Shown: piece by piece, positions 40,543-50,738 of the stretch
Position numbering within the stretch: the first letter of the stretch is position 1
Layout: each line of letters opens with the position of its first letter
NCBI RefSeq assembly: GCF_900411315.1
Contig: NZ_LS990887.1
Location: 304,381-368,380 of the forward strand
Reading direction: 5' to 3'
Source: Corynebacterium senegalense
GTDB lineage: Bacteria; Actinomycetota; Actinomycetes; Mycobacteriales; Mycobacteriaceae
DNA: 64,000 bases
Position numbers and translations under genes: made by a program
Notes under the pieces: generated by a model
Databases searched by the model: none
What the model was told of the DNA's origin: nothing
Seen by the model: only the letters and a program-made list of their open reading frames with translations

Positions 40543-41160
40543 CTACTCTCCTTGGGTCTCGGTTGCTGCAGGTGTCTCGGTCGCCGCAGGTGCCTCAGCG
40601 GCGCTGTAGACGGCCATGTCCATGCGGGCGATGCCGTAGAGGCGCTTCTTCAGCTTTTGGGTCGTCGGGGTGAACGACGCCGGCCAGTCCGTCTCGGGGC
40701 TTTCGCGGTGGCGCTCGACGACGACCACGGCGCCGTCGACAAGCGCCGGCTCGAGCGCGCGCAGCATCTCGGCGACCGCCTCGTCGGCGAGGTCGTAGGG
40801 CGGGTCCGCGAGCACCATGGAGAAGTGCCTCCGCGGGGCGCGGGCCAGGTAGGTCGATGCCTTGACCGGCTCGATGCGCACGTTGGGGTGCCCGACGACG
40901 CCCGCGTTGAACTCGATGACCTGCACCGCGAGCGGGTCGTTCTCCACGAGCACGACCTCCGCCGCCCCGCGCGAGGCCGCCTCGAGCCCGAGGGCGCCCG
41001 AGCCGGCGAAGAGGTCCAGCACCGTCTGGTCGACGATGCCGAAGCGCACCTGCAGCGACGAGAACAGCCCCTCGCGCGCCCGGTCGGAGGTCGGGCGCGT
41101 GCCCTCCGGCGGCACCTTGATCTTGCGGCCTCGGGCCTCGCCCGAAATGATGCGGTTCAT
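40543..41160 (-). CDS. rsmD: 16S rRNA (guanine966-N2)-methyltransferase
   Basis: RsmD methylates G966 of 16S rRNA during 30S assembly. The 205 aa protein has MNRIISGEARGRKIKVP, the SAM-binding LDLFAGSGALGLEA and the catalytic LADPPYD. The C-terminus is an unusual low-complexity Ala/Thr/Glu tail (AAEAPAATETPAATETQGE). The ATG at 41160 is favoured, with TAAGG 8 nt upstream; an ATG two codons earlier is too near that RBS. It follows recG by about 10 nt. Confidence 0.95.
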   Translation of the reverse strand: MNRIISGEARGRKIKVPPEGTRPTSDRAREGLFSSLQVRFGIVDQTVLDLFAGSGALGLEAASRGAAEVVLVENDPLAVQVIEFNAGVVGHPNVRIEPVKASTYLARAPRRHFSMVLADPPYDLADEAVAEMLRALEPALVDGAVVVVERHRESPETDWPASFTPTTQKLKKRLYGIARMDMAVYSAAEAPAATETPAATETQGE

Positions 41161-41170
41161 TCCCATTACC

Positions 41171-43264
41171 TTAACTCTTCTCCAGGTACTCGAAGCGCTC
41201 CAGCGCCAGAGATTCGGTCACTTCCCGGGCCTTCGCCGGGTGCTTGTCGACGAAACGCTCGGCGTCACCGTAGGCCCGCACCACCACGTCGTAGTCCTCC
41301 AGCAGGTTGATCAGCCGCAGCGTGCGGTGCGCGCCCGACTGCTGCGCGCCGAGCACGTCGCCCTCCTGCCGGTTGCGCAGGTCCAGCTCCGCGAGCTTGA
41401 ACCCGTCGGTGGTTGCGGCGACGGCGCTGACGCGCTCGAACGCGGGCGAGCCCGGCTCGGCGAGCGTGTGGAACAGGCACAGCGAGGCGTTGCCGCCGCG
41501 GCCGACGCGGCCGCGCAGCTGGTGCAGCTGGGAGACGCCGAAGTTCTCCGCCTCGCGCACCATCATCACCGTCGCGTTGGGCACGTCCACCCCGACCTCG
41601 ATGACCGTGGTGGACACGAGCACGTCGATGCCTCCGCGGGCGAAGTCGCTCATCACCGCGTCCTTCTCCTCGCCGCGCATCCGCCCGTGCAACACCCCCA
41701 CCTCGAGCCCGCTGAACTCGCCGGCCGCGAGCTGCGCCGCGACCTCCGTTACGCCGCCCTCGCCGTCGATACGCGGGCACACGATGTAGGTCTGGTGGCC
41801 CGCGGCCGCCTCCTCCCGGATCTTCTCCCACGCCCGGGCCACCCACGTCGGGCGGAACTCCGGCACCACCGAGGACTGGATCGGCTTGCGGCCGCCGGGC
41901 AGCTCCCGCAGGGTGGAGACCTCCAGGTCACCGAACACCGTGATCGCGATGGTGCGCGGGATCGGGGTGGCCGTCATGACCAGCAGGTGCGGCGCTTCCT
42001 CCCCCGCCTTCGCGCGCAGACTGTCGCGCTGCTCGACGCCGAAGCGGTGCTGCTCGTCAACGACAACCAGGCCCAGCCGGAAGAACTCCACGCCCTCTTG
42101 GATGAGCGCGTGCGTGCCGACGACGATGTCGGCCTCCCCGGTCATGATCTTCAGCAGCGCGTCCTGCTTCCGGGCGGCGCTGAGTGAGCCGGTCAGAGCC
42201 ACCACCCGCGCGGGCACGCCGGCGCGCATGAGGGTCTCGGTCAGCGAGCGGGCGTGCTGCATGGCCAGCACCTCCGTCGGCGCGAGCAGCGCGCACTGGG
42301 CGCCGTTGTCCACGGCCTGCAGCATGGCCAGCAGAGAGACGATCGTCTTGCCCGAACCCACCTCGCCCTGCAGCAGCCGGCTCATCGGGCGCGGCCGCGC
42401 GAGGTCGTCGCTGATCTGCGTCAAAACCTCGTTCTGCCCCGCCGTCAGCGGGAAGGGCAGGTGGCGCAGCAGCCCGTCCTGGTCCCGGCCCTCCACCCGG
42501 GGCAGGGGGCGCGCCGCGTCGGCTGCGGCGTCCGCCCGGCGCACCGCCATGACGAGGGCCACCCCCATGGCCTCGTCGTACTTCAGGCGCGCCAGCGCCT
42601 CCCCCGGGCCTGCGGGCCCGGGCTCGTGGATCTCCCGGATCGCCCGGTCCAGCGGGATGAGCCCCTCCGGGGTCTGCCCGAGCGGCTCCCCGACCTCCGG
42701 CAGCGTGCGCAGCACCGCGTGGACCGCGCCCATGATCTTCCAGGTGCTCACGTTCTTCGTCGCGGGGTACAGCGGCAGCCACTCCCGGCCGGAGAGGATT
42801 TCCTCGAGGTCCCCGAAGTGCTGCAGCTGGCGCAGCGACCCGGTGGCCTCGGTGGGGCCGTCGAGAAGCACGAAGTCCGGGTGCTGGAGCTGGGGCATGC
42901 CCCGGTAGGAATGGAGCTTTCCGGTGAGCATGACGCGCCGGCCTGGGGTGAGCACCATCTTGGCGTACTTCGAGTTGAAGAAGGTCGCGTCGATCGCGTA
43001 CGCGCCGTCGCTGACCCTGACCTTGTGGATGTCCGCCTTGTCGGAATCGATCGGCCTGCTGCGCTCCACGCGGCCGACGACGGTGACCGTGTCCCCCTCG
43101 AGGGCGTTGTCCAGCGCCCCGCCGGAGCCGTAGTGCAGGTAGCGCCGCGGGTAATAGCGCAGCAGGTCGCCGCACGTCTCGATGTCCAGGTGCTTCGCCA
43201 GCGCCTTGGCCTGCTTCAACGGCAGCACAAGGTTGAGCGGGCGCGCGTCCTGAAACCCCAGCAC
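41171..43264 (-). CDS. recG: ATP-dependent DNA helicase RecG
   Basis: RecG remodels stalled forks and branched DNA. The 697 aa protein has an N-terminal OB wedge domain (about 40-200) and a superfamily 2 helicase core: Walker A LLQGEVGSGKT, motif DEQHRFGV, and QLRGRVGRGG. The GTG at 43264 (VLGFQDARPL) fits the family N-terminus and overlaps the 3' end of the upstream DAK-type gene (stop at 43269) within a few bases, so the two are likely coupled. Confidence 0.96.
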   Translation of the reverse strand: MLGFQDARPLNLVLPLKQAKALAKHLDIETCGDLLRYYPRRYLHYGSGGALDNALEGDTVTVVGRVERSRPIDSDKADIHKVRVSDGAYAIDATFFNSKYAKMVLTPGRRVMLTGKLHSYRGMPQLQHPDFVLLDGPTEATGSLRQLQHFGDLEEILSGREWLPLYPATKNVSTWKIMGAVHAVLRTLPEVGEPLGQTPEGLIPLDRAIREIHEPGPAGPGEALARLKYDEAMGVALVMAVRRADAAADAARPLPRVEGRDQDGLLRHLPFPLTAGQNEVLTQISDDLARPRPMSRLLQGEVGSGKTIVSLLAMLQAVDNGAQCALLAPTEVLAMQHARSLTETLMRAGVPARVVALTGSLSAARKQDALLKIMTGEADIVVGTHALIQEGVEFFRLGLVVVDEQHRFGVEQRDSLRAKAGEEAPHLLVMTATPIPRTIAITVFGDLEVSTLRELPGGRKPIQSSVVPEFRPTWVARAWEKIREEAAAGHQTYIVCPRIDGEGGVTEVAAQLAAGEFSGLEVGVLHGRMRGEEKDAVMSDFARGGIDVLVSTTVIEVGVDVPNATVMMVREAENFGVSQLHQLRGRVGRGGNASLCLFHTLAEPGSPAFERVSAVAATTDGFKLAELDLRNRQEGDVLGAQQSGAHRTLRLINLLEDYDVVVRAYGDAERFVDKHPAKAREVTESLALERFEYLEKS

Positions 43265-43268
43265 CGGG

Positions 43269-44813
43269 CTACTCCACCCCGATCTCCGCGACGGCGCCCA
43301 GGCCGTCGGCCGGGTACGCGAGCACGTCGACGCCGAGCTGCTCGACGAGCGGCGCCGTCTCAAAGCGCGTGAACTCCTCCGGCGCGTAGAGGATGGAGAC
43401 CTGCTCCCCGCCGTGCTCCAGGAGGCGGCGGCAGGCGTAGGCGACGGCCTCCCCCGCGTTTTCGGGAGCGCGCGAGGTTTCCCCGTGCGCCACCAGGATG
43501 AAATCGCCGCGCGAGACGGCTCCCCCCTGCACGAGGCCCGCCTTCTCCGCGCGCTGCACGGCGGCAGTGCGCATCTCCCCGGCGGCCTCCGACATGGCGT
43601 AGGACACCGTCGACAGCGGCTGGTCCGGGTCGTGCACAGTGAGCGCCGCGATGCCCGAGACGAGCCGAACCGTCGGCAGGACGGTCACGGTCTGCTTGAA
43701 CGCGCGCGCCGCCTTCTCCACCGCGCCGAGCTGGCGGTTGTCCAACTGGCCGTTGGGCAGCAGGATGACCTCGCCCGCCGGGGAGCGGCGGATCTCCGCC
43801 AGCACGCCGGAGACGACGTCCGGCCCGGGCGCGGCCGTCACGGCGCCGGCCTCGCCGTAGAGCGCCGCCAGGGAGCCCGCGGGGGTGACCGCCACGATGA
43901 GCCGGCCGGGGTTCTCCGTCACCGGCGTCGCCGGGAGCACCTCGAGCCGCAGGTCCGTGACCCGGCCCATCGCGAAGGCCGTCTCGATGACCCTGCCCGC
44001 GTCGAGGGAGTGGATGTGCACCTTGCCCTCCGTCTCGCCGGCGTGGGCGATGACGAGGCTCGTTCCCATCCGGGACAGCTCCGCCTCCAGGGCGTCGAGC
44101 GGGCCGTCGAAGAGGAACATCACCTCCAGGTTCGCCAGCTGCGAGTGCGGCTCCTCAGCGGCCGCCACGTCCTCGGGGGCGGCGTCATCCCCCGCGATCT
44201 CCTTGACCAGCTCCTCGAGCAGGATCACCAGGCCCGTCCCGCCCGCGTCCACCACGCCCGCCTCGCGCAGCACCTCGAGCTGGGAGGGCGTCCTGGCCAG
44301 GGCGGTGCGGGCGGCGGAGAGGGCGGCTCGGGAGACGTCGGCAAGCTCTGCGTCCCCCGGCTGCTCCGCGGCGGCGAGCGCGGCGGCCCGCAGGACCGTC
44401 ACCACCGTCCCCTCGACGGGCTCGGAGATCGCCCGGTCGACGAAGTGCACGGCGGAATCGAGCGCGGCGGAAACGACGGACCCGTCGATCTCCCCGCCCC
44501 CAACGTTCTGCGCCACCGCGCGGATGACCTGGGAGAGCACCACACCCGAGTTGCCCCGGGCCCCGCGCATGCTGCCCACGGCGAGGGCCTCGGCCACCTC
44601 GCGGGCCCCGGCTCCCTCGCCCAGCCGCTCGGCCTCGGCAACCGCCGCGCGCATGGTGTGCGCCATGTTCGAGCCGGTGTCCGAGTCCCGCACGGGGAAC
44701 ACGTTGAGCTCGTTGATCTCCATCCTCCTGCGCTCGAGCTCGGCGGTGGACCTGCGCGCCCAGCTCATGAGGCGGGCGCCGTCGAAGACCGCGGGCTCAG
44801 CAGCAGTGACCAT
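43269..44813 (-). CDS. DAK2-domain protein, fatty acid kinase (FakA)-like
   Basis: 514 aa. The N-terminal DhaL/DAK2 ATP-binding domain (about 10-200) has the metal site NVFPVRDSDTGSNM at 37-50 (D43, D45). The C-terminal half is the DegV-linked region of the YloV/FakA family. In Firmicutes, FakA phosphorylates fatty acids bound by FakB; in actinobacteria this gene is conserved beside recG, but its substrate is less certain. It is followed directly by recG and preceded by ung. Confidence 0.9.
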   Translation of the reverse strand: MVTAAEPAVFDGARLMSWARRSTAELERRRMEINELNVFPVRDSDTGSNMAHTMRAAVAEAERLGEGAGAREVAEALAVGSMRGARGNSGVVLSQVIRAVAQNVGGGEIDGSVVSAALDSAVHFVDRAISEPVEGTVVTVLRAAALAAAEQPGDAELADVSRAALSAARTALARTPSQLEVLREAGVVDAGGTGLVILLEELVKEIAGDDAAPEDVAAAEEPHSQLANLEVMFLFDGPLDALEAELSRMGTSLVIAHAGETEGKVHIHSLDAGRVIETAFAMGRVTDLRLEVLPATPVTENPGRLIVAVTPAGSLAALYGEAGAVTAAPGPDVVSGVLAEIRRSPAGEVILLPNGQLDNRQLGAVEKAARAFKQTVTVLPTVRLVSGIAALTVHDPDQPLSTVSYAMSEAAGEMRTAAVQRAEKAGLVQGGAVSRGDFILVAHGETSRAPENAGEAVAYACRRLLEHGGEQVSILYAPEEFTRFETAPLVEQLGVDVLAYPADGLGAVAEIGVE

Positions 44814-44834
44814 GGCAACAGAGTTTACATCGGG

Positions 44835-45479
44835 CTACAGCGACCACTCGACAGGCTCCGCCCCCAGCTCTTCGAGGGCCCGGTTGGCGCGCGAAAAGGG
44901 CCGCGAGCCGAAGAAACCGCGGTGTGCCGACAGCGGCGAGGGGTGCGGCGACTCGATGCGCGGGGCGTCGCCCAGAAAGCGCGCCGCCGACTGCGCGTCG
45001 CGCCCCCACAGGATGGCCACCAGGGGCGTCTCGCGCCGCGCCAGCGCCCTGATCACCTGCTCCGTCACCGCCTCCCAGCCCTTTCCGCGGTGGGAGGCGG
45101 GCTTTCCGGGGCGGACGGTGAGCACCCTGTTCAGCAGCAGTATCCCCTGCTTCGACCAGGAGCTCAGGTCGCCGTCGCTGCGGGGCGGCACCCCGAGGTC
45201 GTCGTGAAGCTCGGCGTAGATGTTCACCAGCGAGCGCGGGGCGGCCACCCCGGGCTGGGTGGAAAAGGCCAGGCCCATCGGGTGTCCCGGCGTCGGGTAT
45301 GGGTCCTGGCCGAGGATGAGCACGCGGACGTCGTCGAAGGGGTCGGCGAAGGCGCGCAGGATGTCGTTGCCGCGCGGCAGGTACTTACCCTCCGCGCGGA
45401 GGAAATCGCCCATCGCGTGGATCCGGTCCTCCACCGGGGCGAGCGGCTCGCGCCAGGATTCGTGCACGGGCAGGTTCAT
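44835..45479 (-). CDS. ung: Uracil-DNA glycosylase
   Basis: Ung removes uracil from DNA. The 214 aa family-1 enzyme has [17 protein letters not shown] with the catalytic Asp, and the loop [18 protein letters not shown] with the catalytic His. The ATG at 45479 overlaps the thiL stop (ATGA), so it is translationally coupled to thiL; five further upstream codons (45494) are unlikely. It lies 21 bp before the DAK-type gene. Confidence 0.97.
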   Translation of the reverse strand: MNLPVHESWREPLAPVEDRIHAMGDFLRAEGKYLPRGNDILRAFADPFDDVRVLILGQDPYPTPGHPMGLAFSTQPGVAAPRSLVNIYAELHDDLGVPPRSDGDLSSWSKQGILLLNRVLTVRPGKPASHRGKGWEAVTEQVIRALARRETPLVAILWGRDAQSAARFLGDAPRIESPHPSPLSAHRGFFGSRPFSRANRALEELGAEPVEWSL

Positions 45480-46441
45480 CGGAAGCTCTCCCATCCAGTT
45501 GTGTAGGCGGGCGGCTCCCCGCCCACGGTCACCCCGTCGCCCTTGCGCACGGTGCCGATCGTGCGGAAGCCCGCGGGCGCCTCGCCGTCGATCGTGCCCA
45601 GCAGCGTGTGGTCCTCACCGCCGGCGAGGACCCAGCGCCACGGGTCCACGCCCAGCAGCTCCCCGGCCGCGGTGAGCAGGGCGTCGGGGGCGATCGCCGC
45701 GGGTTCCAGGTCGACGGACAACCGCGAGCGGGCGGCGATGAGCCCGATGTCGCGGACGAGGCCGTCGGAGTTGTCGGTCATCGAGGTCGCCCCAGCGGCC
45801 CGGGCGATCACCCCGCGGCCGGGCGTGAGCTCGGGGGCCTGGTGGGCGTCGATGAGCGGCTCGAGCACGGTGGGGACGCGCGCGCCGGAGCGAAGCAGGT
45901 CGAGCCCCGCCGCCGAGTAGCCGATCCTGCCGTGGGCGACGACGCGCTGGCCCGGGCGCGCCCGGTTGAGCTTGAGCGGCTCGAGGTTGCCGCCGAGCGA
46001 GCCGATCGCGGACAGCGAGACGACGAGGCTGTCTCCGCCGGTCACGTCGCCGCCGACGAGCTCGGTGGAGTATTCCTCCACCTTGGCGTGGATGCCCTCG
46101 GCGAGCTGCTCGACCACCGCCAGCGGCAGCGTGTCCGGCGCCGAGATGGCCAGCAGGGCCGCGATGGGTCGGGCCCCCATCGCCTCGATGTCCGCGAAGT
46201 TCTGCACCACCGCCTTGCGCCCGAGCTGGTAGGGCGTGGTGTAGGCGGGGAGGAAGTGGCGGCCCTCGACGAGCATGTCGGTGGTGGCCACCACCCGCGA
46301 GTTCGGCGCGGCCGGGGCGAGCACGGCGGCGTCGTCGCCGTTGATGGTCGAGGGCGCGGCGCCGACGATGGCGCGGATCACCTGCTCCTCGCCGACCTCG
46401 CCGAGGGTCGGCCCCGCGGTGGGGAAGCCTGTGCGGATCAC
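45476..46441 (-). CDS. thiL: Thiamine-monophosphate kinase
   Basis: ThiL phosphorylates thiamine monophosphate to thiamine diphosphate. The 321 aa protein has [22 protein letters not shown] and VGGDVTGGD, typical of the PurM-like ATP-binding superfamily. It starts on GTG (46441) with AAAGGG upstream. It diverges from the DUF3515 gene across 35 bp and heads thiL-ung-DAK-recG-rsmD-coaD. Confidence 0.96.
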   Translation of the reverse strand: MIRTGFPTAGPTLGEVGEEQVIRAIVGAAPSTINGDDAAVLAPAAPNSRVVATTDMLVEGRHFLPAYTTPYQLGRKAVVQNFADIEAMGARPIAALLAISAPDTLPLAVVEQLAEGIHAKVEEYSTELVGGDVTGGDSLVVSLSAIGSLGGNLEPLKLNRARPGQRVVAHGRIGYSAAGLDLLRSGARVPTVLEPLIDAHQAPELTPGRGVIARAAGATSMTDNSDGLVRDIGLIAARSRLSVDLEPAAIAPDALLTAAGELLGVDPWRWVLAGGEDHTLLGTIDGEAPAGFRTIGTVRKGDGVTVGGEPPAYTTGWESFR

Positions 46442-46476
46442 TGGGGTATTCGGCCCTTTCAGTAGACTGTGGCTCC

Positions 46477-47463
46477 ATGACTGGGATCGACAGCGAGAAT
46501 CGTCCGCCCGCTCCGAGCGCCGGGGGCGCCGGCAGCGAACCCCAGCTGCACCCCCACATTAATCGGGGCGTGGCCTACGTCAGCCTCGCCCTCGCCGTTG
46601 CGCTCGTCATCGGCGTACTCGCCGGGGCGAAGTTCTTCTTCGACCGGGTCGCCCTCCAGCCGGTCTCGATGACGGAGCTTCCCTCGCCGAAGGCGGGGTC
46701 CGCGGAGTGCGCGCAGCTTGTCGACGCCCTCCCCACGTCCCTTGCCGACCACCGCCGCGCCGAGCTCGCCGAGCCCGCCCCGGCCGGCGCCGCGGCCTGG
46801 CAGTCCTCCTCCACCGAGCGCGTCACCCTGCGCTGCGGCGTGGACGCCCCCGCCCAGTACAACGAGTACAGCCCGACCGAGGAGGTGGGCGGGACGCGGT
46901 GGCTGCGCGTCGACGACGCCACCCCGGGCTCGACGATGACCACCTGGTACAGCGTGGACCGCGACCCGGTGGTGGCCGTGACCTCGGACGAGGCGGGGCT
47001 GAACGGGCACGACCCGCGCGCGGAGCTCGACCTGTCGGCACTGCCCCAGGCCCAGCTGCGCCCGGCCCCGGCCCCGCTCAGCGACCTGGCCTCGGGCCCT
47101 GCCGAGGGCTGCTCCGCACTCATGGCCGACCTGCCGGGCACGGTGGCGGAGGGCTTCGAGCGCCTCGGCGCCGACCGCGTCGGGGCCGCTGACACCGCGG
47201 TGTGGGTGGCCGAGGGCCGCGAGCCGATCGTCGTGCGCTGCGGCGTAGCAGACCCGGAAAACTACGAGCCGGGCATCCAGCTCTACCAGGTCAACGACGT
47301 CACCTGGTTCGAGGACACGACCCTGGCCAACGGCACGACCTCGGCGACGTGGTTCGCCCTCGGGCGCGGGGCCGTCGTGGCCGCCAACCTCCCCCAGGCG
47401 GAGGGAAACGAGGCGGTGACCACGCTGTCGGAGGCTATCGCCCGGAGCCTGCCAGAGCGGTAG
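46477..47463 (+). CDS. Membrane protein with two tandem DUF3515 domains
   Basis: 328 aa. A Pro/Gly/Asn-rich cytosolic N-terminus precedes one transmembrane helix (about 33-55), then two extracellular repeats: copy 1 (about 66-180) has ECAQLVDALPTSLADHRR and TLRCGVD; copy 2 (about 205-325) has GCSALMADLPGTVAEGFERL and VVRCGVA. Each has two Cys. DUF3515 proteins usually carry one such domain, so this is an internal duplication. TAGACT ends 8 nt before the ATG (leaderless). Function is unknown; conserved next to ddl and thiL in this group. Confidence 0.85.
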   Translation: MTGIDSENRPPAPSAGGAGSEPQLHPHINRGVAYVSLALAVALVIGVLAGAKFFFDRVALQPVSMTELPSPKAGSAECAQLVDALPTSLADHRRAELAEPAPAGAAAWQSSSTERVTLRCGVDAPAQYNEYSPTEEVGGTRWLRVDDATPGSTMTTWYSVDRDPVVAVTSDEAGLNGHDPRAELDLSALPQAQLRPAPAPLSDLASGPAEGCSALMADLPGTVAEGFERLGADRVGAADTAVWVAEGREPIVVRCGVADPENYEPGIQLYQVNDVTWFEDTTLANGTTSATWFALGRGAVVAANLPQAEGNEAVTTLSEAIARSLPER

Positions 47464-48490
47464 AGACCAGCGTGTCGAGCAGCTGCCCGTAGCTCAGGCC
47501 CGAGGCGAGCCACATCTGCGGGTACATCGAGATCGGCGTGAAGCCCGGCATGGTGTTGACCTCGTTGAGCACCGGGCCGTCCCCCGTGACGAAGAAGTCC
47601 ACCCGCGCCAGGCCCTTGCAGTCCAGGGCCCGGTAGGCGCGCACCGCCAGCTCGCGCAGCTGGCCGAGCGTCTCCTCGTCGTAGGGGGCCGGGATCGTCG
47701 CGGTGACCTCGTCCTCGAGGTACTTCGTCTCGAAACCGTAGAAGCCCTCCGCGCTGTCCTCGGTACCGTTGAGGCGGGCGGGCACGGACGCCTTGACCTG
47801 CCCGTCGGGGAACTCGAGCACGCCGATCTCCACCTCGTCGCCGACGAGCTCGGCCTCGACGATGACCTTGTTGTCCGACTCCAGCGCGAGCTCCACCGCC
47901 GCGTCGAGCTCCTCCCAGGAGGAGACCTTGGACACGCCTATCGACGACCCACCGCTCGCCGGTTTGACGAAGACGGGCAGGCCGAGGCGCTGGCGTGTGG
48001 CGTCGTCAAGCGTCTGCCCCGGCGCGAGGATCGCCTCCGCCGTGGTGGGGATGCCCGCGAGGTGAACGAGCTTCTTCGTGTACTCCTTGTCCATGCCGCA
48101 GGCGGAGGCGAGCACGCCCGGGCCGACGTAGGGCACGCCCGAGAGCTCGAACATGCCCTGGATCGTGCCGTCCTCGCCGTACTTGCCGTGCAGGACCGGA
48201 AAGATGACGTCGACGGAGGCGAGAACCTCTCCGCTGAGCGCGTCGACGAACTCGCCGCGGCGGGCCGGGTTGAGAGACAGCGCGATCTCGCGGCCCCCCG
48301 TCACCTCCGGCAGCGTCTCCCCCGCGATCGGGTCAAGCTCGCCGACGACCCAGGCGCCCTCGCGGGTGATGCCCACGGGGAAGACCTCGTAGCGCTGCGG
48401 GTCGAGCTCCGCCATGATCGAGCCGGCGGAGATGCAGGAAATGGAGTGCTCGGTGGACCGGCCACCGTAGACGACAGCTATGCGAATCAC
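47435..48490 (-). CDS. ddl: D-alanine--D-alanine ligase
   Basis: Ddl joins two D-Ala for the peptidoglycan stem. The 351 aa ATP-grasp enzyme has VVYGGRSTEHSISC, LHGKYGEDGTIQGMFEL, VKPASGGSSIGV and NEVNTMPGFTPISMYP with the metal-binding Glu and Asn. The GTG at 48490 is used. The 3' end overlaps the opposing DUF3515 gene by 29 bp. It follows gpsA by 20 bp on the same strand. Confidence 0.97.
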   Translation of the reverse strand: MIRIAVVYGGRSTEHSISCISAGSIMAELDPQRYEVFPVGITREGAWVVGELDPIAGETLPEVTGGREIALSLNPARRGEFVDALSGEVLASVDVIFPVLHGKYGEDGTIQGMFELSGVPYVGPGVLASACGMDKEYTKKLVHLAGIPTTAEAILAPGQTLDDATRQRLGLPVFVKPASGGSSIGVSKVSSWEELDAAVELALESDNKVIVEAELVGDEVEIGVLEFPDGQVKASVPARLNGTEDSAEGFYGFETKYLEDEVTATIPAPYDEETLGQLRELAVRAYRALDCKGLARVDFFVTGDGPVLNEVNTMPGFTPISMYPQMWLASGLSYGQLLDTLVSTALAGSGR

Positions 48491-48510
48491 CCGACCGATC
48501 CTACAGCCGG

Positions 48511-49509
48511 CTACTCCGATTTCTTCGAGCGCCCCATGAGATTGGTGATGCTGTCCGGCACCGACTGGCCCTCGTGGCACACGGCGTAGACCGTGTGGGT
48601 GATCGGCATGTCCACCCCGTGGCGCTGCGCCATCTCGGAGATGCTCTGCGAGGAGATCACGCCCTCGGCGACCTGGCCCCGGGTCGCCTTCTTCGCCTCC
48701 TCGACGCTCTTGCCCTCGCCGAGGGCGGCGCCGAAGGTGCGGTTGCGCGACAGGGGCGAGGAGCACGTGGCCACGAGGTCTCCCATGCCGGCCAGGCCGG
48801 CGAACGTGCGCGGGTCCGCGCCGAGCTCGTTGCCGAGGCGCGTGATCTCGGCCAGCCCGCGGGTGATCAGCGAGGCCTGGGTGTTCTCCCCCAGCCCCAG
48901 GCCGGCGGCCATGCCGCACGCCAGCGCGATGACGTTCTTGCAGGCGCCGCCGATCTCGCAGCCGACGACGTCCGTGTTGGTGTAGGGCCGCAGGTAGCCC
49001 GTCGCGCAGGCCGCCTGCACCAGCTTCGCCCGGTTGAGGTCCGCACAGGCGATGACGGTCGCGGCGGGCTGCTCCAGCGCCACCTCGCGCGCCAGGTTCG
49101 GCCCGGTGAGCACCGCGATGCGCTCTTCGCCCGCGCCGGTGAGCTCGGCGATGATCTCGCTCATCCGCATGTAGGTGCCCGACTCGATGCCCTTGGAGAT
49201 GGACAGCAGGGTGGCGTCGGCGGGCAGCAGCGGGGCCCAGGCGGTGAGGTTGTCGCGCATCGTCTGGCTGGGCACCGCGAACACCGCGATGGCGGCCCCG
49301 CTCAGCGCCTCGGCTGGGTCGGTGGTGGCGGAGATCCCCGCGGGCAGCTCAATGCCCGGCAGGTAGTCGGGGTTTTCGCGGGTTGTCGATATCGCCTCCG
49401 CGAGCTCGGGGCGGCGCGCCCAGAGGGTCACCGCGTTGCCGGCGTCCGCGAACACCTTCGCCAGCGTCGTGCCCCACGAACCGGCACCCATCACCGCGAC
49501 GTTGACCAT
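48511..49509 (-). CDS. gpsA: Glycerol-3-phosphate dehydrogenase [NAD(P)+]
   Basis: GpsA reduces dihydroxyacetone phosphate to glycerol-3-phosphate for phospholipids. The 332 aa protein begins [19 protein letters not shown] with the Rossmann GxGxxG and contains the catalytic Lys region [19 protein letters not shown]. It has normal length and pairs with ddl downstream, as in many actinobacteria. Confidence 0.97.
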   Translation of the reverse strand: MVNVAVMGAGSWGTTLAKVFADAGNAVTLWARRPELAEAISTTRENPDYLPGIELPAGISATTDPAEALSGAAIAVFAVPSQTMRDNLTAWAPLLPADATLLSISKGIESGTYMRMSEIIAELTGAGEERIAVLTGPNLAREVALEQPAATVIACADLNRAKLVQAACATGYLRPYTNTDVVGCEIGGACKNVIALACGMAAGLGLGENTQASLITRGLAEITRLGNELGADPRTFAGLAGMGDLVATCSSPLSRNRTFGAALGEGKSVEEAKKATRGQVAEGVISSQSISEMAQRHGVDMPITHTVYAVCHEGQSVPDSITNLMGRSKKSE

Positions 49510-49637
49510 CGGTCAGCTCCTCCATCCTGCTGTGAGATCCGGCTCCCCAGCCCGCGACGGGGCGTGGTGAAGCTGCGCAAAACAAAACAAGCTTAGAACA
49601 GTTCGCGCCCCCGCTCGAAGTGAGTCACAATGTTTTC

Positions 49638-50714
49638 ATGGCGAAGGACACCGGAACCGGAACACAGCACGGCAAGGACGACATCGAAAAGCCCCAGCGG
49701 CCCAGGAAGTCCGGCCTGCACGAGCAGGACAAGGACGACCAGGGCGAGATGTTCCTCACCGGCCGCCACCAGCAGATCCCCCGCCGCCCCGAGAAGGAAT
49801 TCGCCCGGACCACCCTCGCCGCGGGCGCGGTCCTGTGGCGCGGAGCGCTGCCCGGCGAGGGCAGCGTCGAGGGGATCGAGGTGGCCTGCATCCACCGCCC
49901 CCACTACGACGACTGGTCCCTCGCGAAGGGCAAGCTCGACCCGGGCGAGTCGCTGGTGACCACCGCGGTGCGCGAGATCTGGGAGGAGACGGGCTACCGC
50001 GTCCGCCTGGGCAAGCTGCTGGGCAAGACGATCTACCCGGTCAAGAACACCACCAAGGTGGTCTACTACTGGACGGGTGAGGTCACCGGCGGCGAGTTCG
50101 TGCCCAACGACGAGGTGGACGAGATCCGCTGGCTGCCGCTCGACGAGGCGAAGGAGCTCATGACCTACGACCTCGACCGCCAGGTGCTGGAGAAGGCGGA
50201 GAAGCGCTTCCGCCTGCCCGCCGACGCCCGCATCCTCTACGTCCGGCACGGCCGCGCCCACGAGCGCGAGAAGTGGTCCGGCGACGACAACCTGCGCCCC
50301 CTGGACAAGAAGGGCAGGCGCCAGTCCGAGATGCTCGTCCCGCTGCTCGCCCCCTTCGAGCCGGAGCGCATCTTCTCCGCCCTGCCGGACCGCTGCCAGA
50401 ACACCGTCGCCCCGCTGGCCGACGAGCTCGGCCTCGACGTCGCCGTCGACGTCCGTTTCGGCGACGCTGGGTGGGCGCAGAGCCAGGTCGAGGCGCAGAA
50501 GGCGTTCACGGACGTCGTCGCCCAGGGCGGCACGAGCGTCATCTGCGGCCAGGGCACCGTCATGCCCCAGATGATCGCGTGGCTCGCCGCCCGGGGTCGC
50601 CTGCCCATCGACGACGAGATCAACGTGAAGAAGGGCAGCGTGTGGGTGCTGTCCTTCCGGGAGGGCGAGCTCACCGGGGCCGACTATATCCCCTCCGCGC
50701 TTCCGGTTCAGTAG
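49638..50714 (+). CDS. NUDIX hydrolase fused to histidine phosphatase (MutT1-type)
   Basis: 358 aa. The NUDIX box GKLDPGE...REIWEETGY lies at 98-120; a histidine phosphatase domain follows with YVRHGRAHE (RHG at 203-205). This architecture is that of mycobacterial MutT1, which sanitises 8-oxo-GTP/dGTP and cuts dinucleoside polyphosphates. The first ~50 residues are a charged, disordered-looking extension. The start is uncertain: ATG at 49638 or GTG at 49620. It diverges from gpsA and converges with leuD. Confidence 0.92.
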   Translation: MAKDTGTGTQHGKDDIEKPQRPRKSGLHEQDKDDQGEMFLTGRHQQIPRRPEKEFARTTLAAGAVLWRGALPGEGSVEGIEVACIHRPHYDDWSLAKGKLDPGESLVTTAVREIWEETGYRVRLGKLLGKTIYPVKNTTKVVYYWTGEVTGGEFVPNDEVDEIRWLPLDEAKELMTYDLDRQVLEKAEKRFRLPADARILYVRHGRAHEREKWSGDDNLRPLDKKGRRQSEMLVPLLAPFEPERIFSALPDRCQNTVAPLADELGLDVAVDVRFGDAGWAQSQVEAQKAFTDVVAQGGTSVICGQGTVMPQMIAWLAARGRLPIDDEINVKKGSVWVLSFREGELTGADYIPSALPVQ

Positions 50715-50738
50715 GGCGCGCGGCGGGGCGTCGACAAG

